64,000 nucleotides of DNA from Pedobacter sp. Hv1 (GCF_001412215.1 NZ_LLWP01000004.1:496001-560000); one strand, 5' to 3'. Counted from the first letter of the stretch, positions 1-9,335 are shown. Program-made: numbers and translations. The notes: generated by a model not told the origin, from the letters alone.

Positions 1-201
1 TGTACCCTTAGCTATATCATAATAAGCTATTGTACTGTTATTCCTATTCCATAAACCCTCAGACAATACGTAGATACCTTTGGTACCTGAAATTTCTGGC
101 GCTGCCTTTTCAATCTGACGGTCTTTTTTACACGAGCTAAATAGTAGCACTACGGCTACAAATGCAAGGGAAGTTGTTTTAAGGTAATTGTTAAATTTCA
201 T
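1..201 (-). CDS. BtuG-like/YncE-like surface lipoprotein, N-terminal part only
   Basis: Only the first 67 codons are in the window; the gene continues past base 1. The start is ATG at 201. A lipoprotein signal peptide ends in a lipobox LFSSC with Cys about residue 24, followed by KKDR. The residues GIYVLSEGLWNRNNSTIAYY resemble the opening propeller strand of the upstream neighbour (GFYLVNEGNMNMNKASLDYL), so the two are probably paralogous seven-bladed propeller lipoproteins. It lies 14 bp after the stop of that neighbour and is the third gene of the cobalamin-riboswitch operon. By family knowledge, BtuG-type lipoproteins capture B12 at the cell surface and hand it to BtuB. The role here is inferred from context, because the fold cannot be confirmed from this fragment. 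Confidence 0.7.
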   Translation of the reverse strand, partial: MKFNNYLKTTSLAFVAVVLLFSSCKKDRQIEKAAPEISGTKGIYVLSEGLWNRNNSTIAYYDIAKGT

Positions 202-215
202 ACTATATTTATTTA

Positions 216-1343
216 TTAGTTTACAAAAGCAATGTGGGCTGGTATATCTCCAGTGGTTACCGACCATTTTAATTTTCCGAGAGCATTGTAACAATGGAGT
301 TTACCTGGAGTAACATAATCTTTGGCGTCTGTTACGTAAACATCTTTATTGGCATGGTTTACTGCAATACCATAGGGTACCTTGATATTCTTTTCTGTAC
401 CATCAGTGATGAACTTTCTATCCAACAATATTTCATTTTTGGTATCGATCATGTTATAACTGATCTTATTTTTACCTTCTATATAATTCCATTCTGTGCT
501 ATAGATATAGGCTAAATCATCATCAATGGTCAAATTACTGGCTGCAATATTGAAGACCTTTTTTACCTGGTCTGTTTGAGTATCCAAAACCAAGAGTTTA
601 GATGGAATGGTATAATAATCTCCTCTTGAGGTGATGTACAGATCGCCATAACGATCTGCTTTGAGGCGATGCAGATTAATGGCCACCTCAATTTTTTTCA
701 CTTCCTTAAAACTATCCAGATCTATTACAGACACCGTACTTTCGTAATGTGGTGGGCTATAACCTCCAGAATTAGCGATATAAAGTTTGTTGTTAACAAT
801 AGCCATTTCTTCTGGCTGTCGGCCAACTTCAACGGTACGGTTAATCGTTAGACTTGTGGTATCAATCTCTGCCACCATTCCATTGGGTGCCGTTGGATCG
901 CCAACCTTGCCCAGGTAAGCACTTACATAAGCCTTACCCTTGTTAAAAGTAACGTAACGACAATTGGTGATATTGATCTGCCCCAAACGTTTACCCGTTT
1001 TGGCATTTAATACTTCTACCTTATTCGAAATATTGACTACGATATATAATTTCGATCCATAAATGGCAATATCATTACCTACATCTCCCAAACCTTTTGT
1101 GGCTTCTGGATTAACCTGATTGTACAAATTTCTGGTATAAACGCCATTCACCAAGTCTAGGTAATCTAAAGAGGCCTTGTTCATGTTCATATTGCCTTCA
1201 TTAACGAGGTAAAATCCTTTGATCACAGCATTGGGATCAGGCTCTACCCTGCTTACTTCTGCAGGCAGTGGTTGTGGTTCTTTTCTACATGAGGTGAGAA
1301 AGAGGATAAAAACACCTAGATATTTTAAATGATTTAACCTCAT
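216..1343 (-). CDS. BtuG-like beta-propeller surface lipoprotein (YncE/DUF5074 type)
   Basis: A 375-residue lipoprotein. A short hydrophobic leader ends at lipobox FLTSC with Cys about residue 19, followed by RKE. The rest is a run of beta-propeller blades: repeats such as DIAIYGSKLYIVV, EEMAIVNNKLYIANSGG and GIAVNHANKDVYVTDA. Its ATG overlaps the TonB receptor's TGA (ATGA), so translation is probably coupled. In Bacteroides, BtuG is a surface propeller lipoprotein that binds cobalamin very tightly and caps BtuB. The propeller type, the lipobox, the BtuB-like partner and the upstream cobalamin riboswitch together make that role likely. No vitamin-binding residue can be assigned from sequence alone. 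The alternative is a generic YncE-like protein. Confidence 0.8.
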   Translation of the reverse strand: MRLNHLKYLGVFILFLTSCRKEPQPLPAEVSRVEPDPNAVIKGFYLVNEGNMNMNKASLDYLDLVNGVYTRNLYNQVNPEATKGLGDVGNDIAIYGSKLYIVVNISNKVEVLNAKTGKRLGQINITNCRYVTFNKGKAYVSAYLGKVGDPTAPNGMVAEIDTTSLTINRTVEVGRQPEEMAIVNNKLYIANSGGYSPPHYESTVSVIDLDSFKEVKKIEVAINLHRLKADRYGDLYITSRGDYYTIPSKLLVLDTQTDQVKKVFNIAASNLTIDDDLAYIYSTEWNYIEGKNKISYNMIDTKNEILLDRKFITDGTEKNIKVPYGIAVNHANKDVYVTDAKDYVTPGKLHCYNALGKLKWSVTTGDIPAHIAFVN

Positions 1344-3379
1344 ATAGTCATATTTAAAGTTAAACGGTAATTTCTTCCCGGCATCGGAAAATTTGGGATC
1401 ACATCATAATATTGGTTCAACAGGTTGTTTACCTCTACATTAATTCCGAATTTCTGTTTCTTGAATTTAAAATCATAACCGATGGCTGCGTCATGGGTAT
1501 ACCAAGGTTCCATATAGTTATAAATGATGTTTGCCTTTTGATTGTAGCGAGCACCTGTATAAATGAAACTATAATTAGCATGCCAGTTTTGATAATCGAG
1601 CTTGGTTAAGAAAGAGCCACTATGTTTTGGAATATAAGGGATCTGGTCTTTATAACTCTCGTCTTGTTTGGAGGTAATGTCTATCGCTTTTTGATAGGTA
1701 TAGTTTATCCCTGCATTCAGCACCAAATTGCTCCCTAGTTCAAAAGCCATTTTGGTATTGATTTCTAAACCACGGATATCTACCAGACCAATATTGTACA
1801 TGATCCATCGGTAGAGATTGGCACCTGGCTGAGCCACAATTTTATCTTTAATCCTATTGTAGTAGGCATCTGCCTGTACATCGATAAACTTGAGTCGCTG
1901 ATTCTTGAAATTTTTAAAATAAGTAAGCCCTACATCATATTGTTTGGCATATTCAGGATTGAGCAGGGTATTTCCAATAAAGGTATAATAGAGGTCGTTA
2001 AAGGTTGGCATCCTGAAAATATCCTTATAAAAAGCTCTCAATCTTAAGTCGTCGGCCTTAAATATTTTCCAAGAAAGCATTACTGTTGGGCTAAAAACCT
2101 GCTTATTACCAGAAGAGCTAAATACCCTAACTTGATCAATAACTGTAGTGCTTAGCAAACTGGCCTGGATATTTAAACGTTTGAAATTTACCGAAGAGCT
2201 CAACACATTTAAAAAGGTATTTCGATAAGGGTAAGCAAAACGATAGATATTGGCATCAAGTGTTTGATATTGATAATCGGAAATATAGGCCAGCTCTAGA
2301 ATTGAGCTTAATTTATATTTTGATGCAATAGAAATATAAGCTTCTTGCTCTTTAAAGCGATTATCCAAGAAACCATCCAGTGTAATGTATTCTGGATCTA
2401 AATATCTTAAATAATCATAAGCATATTTTGCATTAACCAAAACTGTAAATTTATCGGTCAATTGTTTTTCTACACTTCCTTGAACAAAGAAGTTCCTGTC
2501 CCATATTCTTTGTGTATAATCAAATTTATTGGCCACAATTGCACCTGGCAAACCTCTATCCGACAAAAATGAATAAGCTTGCGCATGCCATTTGCCATTT
2601 TTAAACTTTCCAAACAAAGCAGTTTGTAACCTTATTCTTTCTACATCGCCATTGTTTCTTACAGCTGTAGTATCATAAACACCATTGGTATACCTAAATT
2701 TATATTTGCCATTGGCACGAATATATTCGGCACTCACATTCGCATTAATCTGATCGTTAACTTTTTGCTGGTACACAAAGCTTGGGTTCAGCAATCCAAA
2801 GTCGCCTATTTTAAAGTTGATGTCTAATAAGCTGTGCTGATCTTTTTCAAATTCAGGAACTTTGGTTTTCACATAAATGGCACTTGCCGAAGCATAGGCT
2901 TTTGCAGGAATAAGCAATTCTGGCTTTTGTCCGCTATACAAGGCAATTTCTTCTAAGTTATTTAAAGAGAACTTGCCTAAATCTACCTGTCCGTTTTGTG
3001 CATTGCCAATTTGTATCCCATCTAAAAAAACTGCCGTATGGTTGGTACCTAAACTGCGTACATTTACTGTTTTTAAACCACCTATCCCGCCGTAATCTTT
3101 CAATTGTACACCCGAAAAATAACGGATGGCATCGGCCACAGAAAGACTATTGATCCTTTTCAGTTCGGCAGCAGTAAGAATTTGTAAAGGAGTTGGAGAT
3201 AAATTTTGCTTGCTAATGCGATATTCATTGATCTCTACGGCCTTTAATTGTTTTACTTTTTCTGTTGTATCTATTACTTGAGCACAACAAAGTTGTGGGA
3301 GCATATAAACGCCCATCGCCATAGCAAAAAATATAAAAGATTTAAAGCCTTTAAAAAAGGTCAAACTTTTCTTTATCAT
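1340..3379 (-). CDS. btuB: TonB-dependent outer-membrane receptor, BtuB-like (cobalamin)
   Basis: About 679 residues, usual for a BtuB-size receptor and much shorter than SusC. A signal peptide ends near QLCCAQ. The plug domain follows (about residues 50-160), with ADAIRYFSGVQLKDYGG, VNVRSLGTNHTAVFLDGIQI and NLEEIALYSG. The rest is a TonB-dependent barrel ending in an aromatic-rich strand (GRNYRLTLNMTI). No carboxypeptidase-like N-terminal domain of SusC type is present. I chose ATG at 3379; an in-frame GTG at 3403 would put eight odd residues before the signal peptide. The cobalamin riboswitch directly upstream makes B12 or a corrinoid precursor the likely substrate. The downstream propeller lipoproteins fit a BtuB-BtuG complex. 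Confidence 0.88.
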   Translation of the reverse strand: MIKKSLTFFKGFKSFIFFAMAMGVYMLPQLCCAQVIDTTEKVKQLKAVEINEYRISKQNLSPTPLQILTAAELKRINSLSVADAIRYFSGVQLKDYGGIGGLKTVNVRSLGTNHTAVFLDGIQIGNAQNGQVDLGKFSLNNLEEIALYSGQKPELLIPAKAYASASAIYVKTKVPEFEKDQHSLLDINFKIGDFGLLNPSFVYQQKVNDQINANVSAEYIRANGKYKFRYTNGVYDTTAVRNNGDVERIRLQTALFGKFKNGKWHAQAYSFLSDRGLPGAIVANKFDYTQRIWDRNFFVQGSVEKQLTDKFTVLVNAKYAYDYLRYLDPEYITLDGFLDNRFKEQEAYISIASKYKLSSILELAYISDYQYQTLDANIYRFAYPYRNTFLNVLSSSVNFKRLNIQASLLSTTVIDQVRVFSSSGNKQVFSPTVMLSWKIFKADDLRLRAFYKDIFRMPTFNDLYYTFIGNTLLNPEYAKQYDVGLTYFKNFKNQRLKFIDVQADAYYNRIKDKIVAQPGANLYRWIMYNIGLVDIRGLEINTKMAFELGSNLVLNAGINYTYQKAIDITSKQDESYKDQIPYIPKHSGSFLTKLDYQNWHANYSFIYTGARYNQKANIIYNYMEPWYTHDAAIGYDFKFKKQKFGINVEVNNLLNQYYDVIPNFPMPGRNYRLTLNMTI

Positions 3380-3490
3380 TTTTTTGTTGTGAGTATTACC
3401 CACAGCAAGCAGAAATTAAGGAGTATGTAAATACAAAAGCAACACCCACTCCTAGCTTCAATCCCCGAAAGCTATGAAATTATAATGCTT

Positions 3491-3650
3491 AGGCAGGTCT
3501 TCTGACTTACTCCCGGTTTCCAGCCTTCCCATTCGTTTTACACGAAAAGTGGCCATAGAATTGAAAACCGTTATAGAGCTTACAGCTGCGGGACAGTTGC
3601 GGATTTACACCGTATTCCCTTTTAATCCCGACCTTAAATCGGGAACCAAA
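3491..3650 (-). ncRNA. Cobalamin (B12) riboswitch
   Basis: Read on the minus strand, the element has the core GGGAATACGGTGTAAATCC, then GCAACTGTCCCGC, and ends with the B12 box AAGTCAGAAGACCTGCC. These are the diagnostic conserved blocks of the AdoCbl riboswitch family, in the right order. It occupies the leader between the promoter at 3658-3688 and the TonB receptor start at 3379. In Bacteroidota such elements usually repress translation or transcription of B12 transport genes when cobalamin is plentiful. Exact ends are approximate. Confidence 0.95.
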
Positions 3651-3657
3651 AGCAGCG

Positions 3658-3688
3658 CAAAGGTAGCTAATTTAGCCTCAAATACAAA
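3658..3688 (-). promoter_or_regulatory. Promoter of the cobalamin-uptake operon
   Basis: On the minus strand a -33 element TTTG (3688-3685) is followed after exactly 19 bp by the -7 element TACCTTTG (3665-3658). This is a full match to the Bacteroidota primary sigma factor consensus TTG-N19-21-TAnnTTTG. Transcription would start near 3651, so the riboswitch begins almost at the 5' end of the mRNA. Confidence 0.8.
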
Positions 3689-3763
3689 TTAAATAGACAT
3701 TGTTACAATAGCAACTTATAGAAACAACAGAAAATCCTATCTTTAAACCTCAAGATTTGTCTT

Positions 3764-5011
3764 ATGCGTAAATTATCCTTTTGTCTATTTTTTCTAATCA
3801 GCAGCACTGCAATGGCCCAACAGACCGACACCTTATTTTTAAAAAAATTGATGCAAGACAAACCCGAATTATTTGCTGGCATACTCAATCACCCTAATAA
3901 AAATGAGGTACAAATCATGTACACGCAGGTTAATCGCGATGCTAACAACAAACCTAGTTTCAAAAGTTTTAGTTATAATTTAAATCCAACCCGATATTTC
4001 TATCCTGCCAGTACCGTGAAGTTGGCGGGTGTAATTTTTGCTCTCGAAAAAGTAAATGAGCTTAAAAACAAAGGACTAACTGCAAACCTGACCATGCTTA
4101 CCGACAGCAGTTTTAAAGGTCAAACCAAAGTACTGAAAGATGAAAGTGCAGCAAATGGAAAGCCTTCTCTAGCACACTATATCAAAAAAGTTTTGCTAAC
4201 CAGCGATAACGATGCATTTAATCGTTTATTTGAATTTATTGGCCGTGCAGAAATCAACGCTAAGCTTAAAAAGTATGGCATGACCGAAAGTAGAATCTTA
4301 AACCGTTTAGCCATTGGCGATGCCGGAGAGGCCGCTAAAAACACCAACCCTATCGATTTTTATAATGGTGATCAATTGGTTTACCATCAACCAGCACAAT
4401 ACGATGCTAAAGAATATCCATTAACCTTAACTAATTTAATTGTAGGTGTAGGTTACATGGACAGTAAAGAGCAATTGGTAAACAAACCCTATAGTTTTGA
4501 GAACAAAAATGTTTTTACTATTGCAGATCAGCAATCATTAATGAAGCGTTTGATGATGCCCGAAGCTTACAAAGCAAAAGATCGTTTTAATTTAACGCCA
4601 GAAGATTACAAACTCATTTACACCTATATGAGTAAATTGCCAACAGAAAGCGATTATCCTAAATACGATGCCAAGGAGTTTTGGCCAACCTATGCTAAAA
4701 TGTTATATTATGGTAGAGAAAAAAATGCTGTAATAGATCCTAACATCAGAATTTTTAACAAATATGGTGATAGCTATGGCTTCATTATCGACAATGCTTA
4801 TTTCGTAGATTTTAAAAATAAAGTAGAGTTCTTTTTAACCGCCGTAGTTCAATCTAATGAAGATGGCATTTATAACGATGGAAAATATGAATACGAAACT
4901 GTTTGTTATCCATTTATGAAAAACCTTGGTAAGAGTATTTACGAGTACGAATTGAATAGAAATAAAAAACAGCTTCCAAAGCTAGATCAATTTAAAATGG
5001 ATTATAAATAA
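3764..5011 (+). CDS. Exported serine hydrolase of the class A beta-lactamase fold
   Basis: 415 residues with a signal peptide ending at AMAQ. The active-site tetrad Ser-x-x-Lys is in PASTVK (Ser83, Lys86), and the second motif SDN is at about 147-149 (LLTSDNDAFNRL). The third motif, normally Lys-Thr-Gly, appears as Lys-Tyr-Gly (Lys333, NKYGDSYGF). At 415 residues it is longer than class A beta-lactamases (about 290), with an insertion between motifs 2 and 3. By family it is a serine acyl-enzyme hydrolase acting in the periplasm on a beta-lactam, a peptidoglycan peptide or an ester; substrate unknown. The KYG variant makes me doubt true beta-lactamase activity. It is transcribed alone, divergently from the B12 operon, with a -7-like TATCTTTA at 3738-3745. 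Confidence 0.8.
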   Translation: MRKLSFCLFFLISSTAMAQQTDTLFLKKLMQDKPELFAGILNHPNKNEVQIMYTQVNRDANNKPSFKSFSYNLNPTRYFYPASTVKLAGVIFALEKVNELKNKGLTANLTMLTDSSFKGQTKVLKDESAANGKPSLAHYIKKVLLTSDNDAFNRLFEFIGRAEINAKLKKYGMTESRILNRLAIGDAGEAAKNTNPIDFYNGDQLVYHQPAQYDAKEYPLTLTNLIVGVGYMDSKEQLVNKPYSFENKNVFTIADQQSLMKRLMMPEAYKAKDRFNLTPEDYKLIYTYMSKLPTESDYPKYDAKEFWPTYAKMLYYGREKNAVIDPNIRIFNKYGDSYGFIIDNAYFVDFKNKVEFFLTAVVQSNEDGIYNDGKYEYETVCYPFMKNLGKSIYEYELNRNKKQLPKLDQFKMDYK

Positions 5012-5019
5012 GATCCAAA

Positions 5020-5757
5020 TTAGCTATTCGCTTTATACCTGTCCCATCGACGCACAATTCTGGCCAAGAGTACATCGCCACCGCCATACAAAAAAACTGC
5101 ACCCATTGGTGGGTTGGCAGTAGGCAGTAGGCCACCTATTTTTGCTTCCCAGGCCCAGCAGCCATACCAGGTTCCCCATAGCTCAATATAAATTACACAA
5201 AGTGCGATAAGGAAATAAAGGTTTTGCCATTTTTTGCGATAGATTAACCAAAAGAACAACATACCCAATATACCCGAGAAATAATCTTCAACAAAAATAG
5301 TTACTCCGGCAAATAATAAGATAAATACGATTGAAAACAATTTACGGAGCGATAGCTCATGTTTAATTACTGTTTTGTAACCAGCAACCACATAACCAGC
5401 CCCATAAACAATGGCATGTCCAAAAGGTACATAAATGGGTATTTCTTCCAAACGATAGGTGTACCAACCAAACCATTTAGAAAAAATCCATTCTCCCAAA
5501 TAAGACAAGGGGACCATAATAAGCATTAGCTTTCGCAACTGCACATCAGAAACATAATAAAATGCACAAAAGAAAATGATCACGCTAACGTTCACCAACC
5601 ATCGCAAATCAAAATATGCTTTGGTAAAGGCAACAGAATCTAAGTATAAAGCAAACGGGGTAATGAGCAAAAAGAACAATGGAAACCATTGCAACAAGCG
5701 GAATCCTATTACCTCGTTACCATTTAGGACATCATTTGTTAATCCAATTGATTTCAT
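5020..5757 (-). CDS. Multi-spanning membrane protein of unknown function
   Basis: 245 residues with about seven hydrophobic segments (roughly 25-43, 52-68, 75-90, 108-124, 138-155, 157-170 and 180-193). The C-terminal part carries a conserved-looking aromatic stretch, ELWGTWYGCWAWE, then ANPPMGAVFLYGGGD and a basic tail. I do not recognise the family. The Trp- and Gly-rich loop may be a lipid- or cofactor-facing site, but that is speculation. It converges on the serine hydrolase gene with only 8 bp between stop codons. About 50 bp upstream is the 3' end of the PPK2 gene on the same strand, so the two may share a transcript. Confidence 0.7.
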   Translation of the reverse strand: MKSIGLTNDVLNGNEVIGFRLLQWFPLFFLLITPFALYLDSVAFTKAYFDLRWLVNVSVIIFFCAFYYVSDVQLRKLMLIMVPLSYLGEWIFSKWFGWYTYRLEEIPIYVPFGHAIVYGAGYVVAGYKTVIKHELSLRKLFSIVFILLFAGVTIFVEDYFSGILGMLFFWLIYRKKWQNLYFLIALCVIYIELWGTWYGCWAWEAKIGGLLPTANPPMGAVFLYGGGDVLLARIVRRWDRYKANS

Positions 5758-5808
5758 TCAGCGGCGAAAATACAATACATTAGGCATATCCTAAAAGGAA
5801 ACTATTTT

Positions 5809-6690
5809 CTATTTCTCTTTTAGCAATTGTTCTTTGCATGTAGCCAATTGCACTGCTTCTTCTTTTGGTAAAACTGGAAATTTCAATTTTAAACCTGCTA
5901 ATGTTTCAGCAATAATCTGACTAACTGCAAGTCTGGTATACCATTTCTTATCTGCCGGAATAACATACCAAGGTGCATTTGCAGTAGAAGTTGCTGCAAT
6001 AGCTTCTTCATAAGCTTGCATATAGTTGGTCCATAAGGCTCTTTCTTTTAAATCGCCTACTGCAAATTTCCAATTTTTGGCTGGATCATCTATCCGGTCT
6101 AAGAAACGTTGTTTTTGCTCTTCTTTAGAAACATGAAGAAAAAATTTAAGCACCACAGTTCCATTATCAGTTAATTGTTTTTCGAAATTTTTAATGTTTT
6201 CGTACCTGTTGCTCCAAAACTTCTTGTCAATTTTTTTCACATCGGTATAACCAGGAATGTTTTCGCTCATGATATATTCAGGATGCACCTTGCAAACCAA
6301 TACATTTTCGTAATGTGAACGGTTATGGATACCTATCCTACCCTTTTCTGGCAAGGCCTTGTAATGCCTCCATAAAAAATCATGTTTATATTCTTCACTA
6401 TTTGGGGTTTTAAAACTATACACCTGACAGCCCTGAGGGTTTAGGCCAGACATTACATGCTCAATTACGCTATCCTTCCCGGCAGCATCCATTGCTTGAA
6501 AAATAACTAGAATTGAATGTGTGCCTGCAGCATACAATACTTCTTGATACACATCGAGATCTTCCTTCACTTTTTCCAATTCGATCTTGCCTGTATCTTT
6601 ATCTAAATGACCATCATAGGTCGTGCTAAAGTTTTTTAACTGGAACTTTACGTCAGGATTTGCTAGGTATTTTTTTGTATTGGTCTTCAT
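5809..6690 (-). CDS. ppk2: Polyphosphate kinase 2 family (polyphosphate:nucleotide phosphotransferase)
   Basis: 293 residues, the usual length of a single-domain PPK2. The Walker A-like loop is MDAAGKDS (about residues 67-74), followed by the PPK2 signature MSGLNPQGCQVYSFK. Next come WRHYKALPEKGRIGIHNRSHYE and VKKIDKKFWSNRYENIKNFEKQL, then the lid and C-terminal helices. PPK2 enzymes move phosphate between inorganic polyphosphate and nucleotides in the cytoplasm. This sequence looks like class III or PPK_rel, which phosphorylate AMP and ADP using polyphosphate, but class is inferred by resemblance. It diverges from the PBP1A gene. No signal peptide is present. Confidence 0.92.
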   Translation of the reverse strand: MKTNTKKYLANPDVKFQLKNFSTTYDGHLDKDTGKIELEKVKEDLDVYQEVLYAAGTHSILVIFQAMDAAGKDSVIEHVMSGLNPQGCQVYSFKTPNSEEYKHDFLWRHYKALPEKGRIGIHNRSHYENVLVCKVHPEYIMSENIPGYTDVKKIDKKFWSNRYENIKNFEKQLTDNGTVVLKFFLHVSKEEQKQRFLDRIDDPAKNWKFAVGDLKERALWTNYMQAYEEAIAATSTANAPWYVIPADKKWYTRLAVSQIIAETLAGLKLKFPVLPKEEAVQLATCKEQLLKEK

Positions 6691-6808
6691 TTAGGTATTT
6701 TTATTTTAAATATAGACGAAATTTAAGTAAATTAAATACGTTAATTTGTACTTACAGTTTTAACACAATTTAACAGATAATATTTCACGATTTTTACATC
6801 TTTATCCC

Positions 6809-9265
6809 ATGTTTAAAGAAATAAAAAATAGATACCTTCGTTATATCGCCTTTTTTATATTTTACATTATCATTTTCTTCTGCGCCTTACAGCTTAACTT
6901 TTTATGGCTTTTTGGCTATTCTCCAAGTTACAGCGACATTAAGAAACCAGCCCAACGAGTTGGATCAGAACTCTATACTTCAGATGGCAAGTTAATTGGC
7001 CGTTACTTTAAAGAAAACCGAACACCTGTTAACTACGAAGAAATATCACCCAGTGTAATCAAAGCTTTGGTAGCCACAGAAGACGTTCGTTTCTACAAAC
7101 ATTCTGGCATTGACGTACAAGCTGTTGCAAGAGCGGTGGTAGGAATGGGAAAAGATGGTGGTGCAAGTACCATTACCCAACAATTGGCCAAAAATCTTTA
7201 CCGTACCCGATATAGCAAATCATCTGGTTTTATTAAACATGTACCATTGGTACGTACACTGGTTTCTAAATTTAAGGAATGGATGACTGCACTAAAATTG
7301 GAAGCCAACTACAGCAAAAATGACATCATTACCATGTATTTAAATACGGTATCATTTGGTAATAATGCTTATGGTATTAAAACAGCATCTCGAATTTATT
7401 TCGATAAAGAAGCTAAAGAATTATCTACTACCGATGCGGCCTTATTGGTAGGTATGCTTAAAGGTACCAATCTATATAATCCACTAAAAAGTCCAGATAG
7501 GGCTTTAGAAAGAAGAAATATAGTACTGAGCCAAATGAATAAATACAATTACTTGAGTAAAGATAGTTTGGCACTATTGGTTAAACAGCCTATGCAGCTC
7601 AAAGAAGGTAAAATGAAAGATGGTAGCGATGGCGATTCGTATTTAAGGGCAGCAGTTGACAAATACCTAGAGAAATGGTGCGAGGATAATGATCTTGATT
7701 TATACGAAGATGGGCTAAAAATATACACTACTATCGATTCTAAATTACAAGGTTATGCTGAGGAGGCTGTAAAAGACCAGATGAAGGTTTTACAGAAAAG
7801 GTTTTATAGTGTTTGGGGCAACGAAGACCCTTGGGAAGATTCGGAACGCAAAAAGGTAGATTATCCAGATAGGGCCAAACGTAACTTGCCTATCTATGCC
7901 CTATTACAGAAAAAATACAAAAACAACACCGATTCTGTTGATGCCTATTTTAACAAAAAGAAAAAGATGAGAATCTTTTCTTATAAGGGAGATCGAGATA
8001 CGTTATTTTCTACCATGGACTCTATTCGCTATTATGGAAAGATCATGAATACCGGAATGATGACCATGGAGCCGAAAAGTGGTAAAATTAAAGTATGGGT
8101 TGGTGGTATAGACCATAAGTTTTTCAAATACGACCATGTAAACCAAGCTAAACGACAAGCCGGTTCTACCTTTAAGCCTTTTGCTTATTTGGCAGCTTTA
8201 GAAAGTGGCATGAGCCCATGCGATACCTTTGTAGATAAACCTGTGAAGATTGCTTACCAAAACAAGGGCAAAACTGAATATTGGGAACCAAAAAATGCAG
8301 ATTGGAGCAATAGCTATCAAGAAATGTCATTACGTTGGGCCATGGGTAAATCTGTAAATACAGTTACTGCACAGGTAACAGAAAAAGTGGGTTGGGATAA
8401 CGTGGTTAAATGGGCCAAAGAATGTGGTATTGAGAGTCATTTAGAATCTGTTCCATCGGTAAGTTTAGGTCCAAATGATGTAACTGTTTTTGAAATGGTT
8501 AAAGCCTATAGTACCTTTTTAAATGAAGGCGTAAGAACAGATCCTATTTTAGTAGAAAAAATTACAGATCAAAACGACAATTTGATTGAAGAATTTACTG
8601 CAAAAACCAAGCGGGTATTAACCGAAGAAATTGCATGGTTAATGTTATATATGTTTAGAGGAGGTATGGACGAGCCAGGAGGAACATCTAGAGCGTTATG
8701 GGAATGGGATTTATGGAAAAAGAACAATCAAATTGGAGGCAAAACCGGTACCTCTTCAGATTATGTAGATGCTTGGTACATGGGTATTACCAAAGATCTG
8801 GTTACAGGTGTTTGGGTAGGCTGTGATGAACGTACTGCGCATTTTAAAAATGGCGAACAAGGAGAAGGATCGCGTACTGCCTTACCTATTTTTGCTAAAT
8901 TTATGGAGAAAGTTTACCACGATCCTAATTCTGGTTACACCTATGGGCCTTTCCCTAAATCAAAGGTAGAAATTACTAGAAACATCAATTGCCCTACCCC
9001 AGTACAACAAGTTGACACCACTGCAATAGATAGTACTGCAATAGATTCATTAGATATGAGCATTCCAATTGCTGAAGAGCCTCAAATCCCAAAAACAGAA
9101 CCAGAAGTACAACCAAAACAAGAGGAAAAGAAAAACACCGAAGCCCCTGTAAAACAGACTCCTCCGGCAACAGTTCCTTTAACTAAAAAAGAAGAAAGAG
9201 AGCTAAAAAGAAAACAAAAACAGGAGCAAAAAGAGAAAGAGAAACAACAAAGAAATGGTGGCTAA
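6809..9265 (+). CDS. mrcA: Penicillin-binding protein 1A, bifunctional transglycosylase/transpeptidase
   Basis: 818 residues, normal for class A PBPs. One N-terminal membrane anchor (about 12-36) is followed by the GT51 glycosyltransferase domain, with the catalytic region EDVRFYKHSGID and GGASTITQQLAKNL. The transpeptidase domain carries SxxK in AGSTFKPFAY, SxN in GKSVNTVTA, and KTGTSSDYVDAWY. It polymerises lipid II and cross-links peptidoglycan in the periplasm. The last 90 residues form a low-complexity tail rich in Pro, Glu, Lys and Gln ending in a strongly basic helix; a tail of this kind is outside the catalytic fold and may bind partners or wall. A single-gene unit followed 70 bp later by the outer-membrane peptidase gene. 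Confidence 0.95.
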   Translation: MFKEIKNRYLRYIAFFIFYIIIFFCALQLNFLWLFGYSPSYSDIKKPAQRVGSELYTSDGKLIGRYFKENRTPVNYEEISPSVIKALVATEDVRFYKHSGIDVQAVARAVVGMGKDGGASTITQQLAKNLYRTRYSKSSGFIKHVPLVRTLVSKFKEWMTALKLEANYSKNDIITMYLNTVSFGNNAYGIKTASRIYFDKEAKELSTTDAALLVGMLKGTNLYNPLKSPDRALERRNIVLSQMNKYNYLSKDSLALLVKQPMQLKEGKMKDGSDGDSYLRAAVDKYLEKWCEDNDLDLYEDGLKIYTTIDSKLQGYAEEAVKDQMKVLQKRFYSVWGNEDPWEDSERKKVDYPDRAKRNLPIYALLQKKYKNNTDSVDAYFNKKKKMRIFSYKGDRDTLFSTMDSIRYYGKIMNTGMMTMEPKSGKIKVWVGGIDHKFFKYDHVNQAKRQAGSTFKPFAYLAALESGMSPCDTFVDKPVKIAYQNKGKTEYWEPKNADWSNSYQEMSLRWAMGKSVNTVTAQVTEKVGWDNVVKWAKECGIESHLESVPSVSLGPNDVTVFEMVKAYSTFLNEGVRTDPILVEKITDQNDNLIEEFTAKTKRVLTEEIAWLMLYMFRGGMDEPGGTSRALWEWDLWKKNNQIGGKTGTSSDYVDAWYMGITKDLVTGVWVGCDERTAHFKNGEQGEGSRTALPIFAKFMEKVYHDPNSGYTYGPFPKSKVEITRNINCPTPVQQVDTTAIDSTAIDSLDMSIPIAEEPQIPKTEPEVQPKQEEKKNTEAPVKQTPPATVPLTKKEERELKRKQKQEQKEKEKQQRNGG

Positions 9266-9335
9266 TTGTGCATTTAGATCTGACAAATAGATTTTTCCGT
9301 AATTTAATATAAAATTGTTCTTAAAAATTCGACAT

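Noticed and set aside
294..515. Plus-strand 73-codon frame
   Set aside because: Lies wholly opposite the BtuG-like lipoprotein gene, with no signal or family match.
3703..3888. Minus-strand 61-codon frame over the start of the serine hydrolase
   Set aside because: Overlaps a well-supported signal peptide and start codon on the other strand and has no recognisable features.
6758..6777. TTTAACA repeats between the PPK2 and PBP1A genes as another Pho box
   Set aside because: Two TTAAC cores lie 10, not 11, bp apart, point toward PBP1A rather than PPK2, and no perfect -7 element follows at the expected distance.
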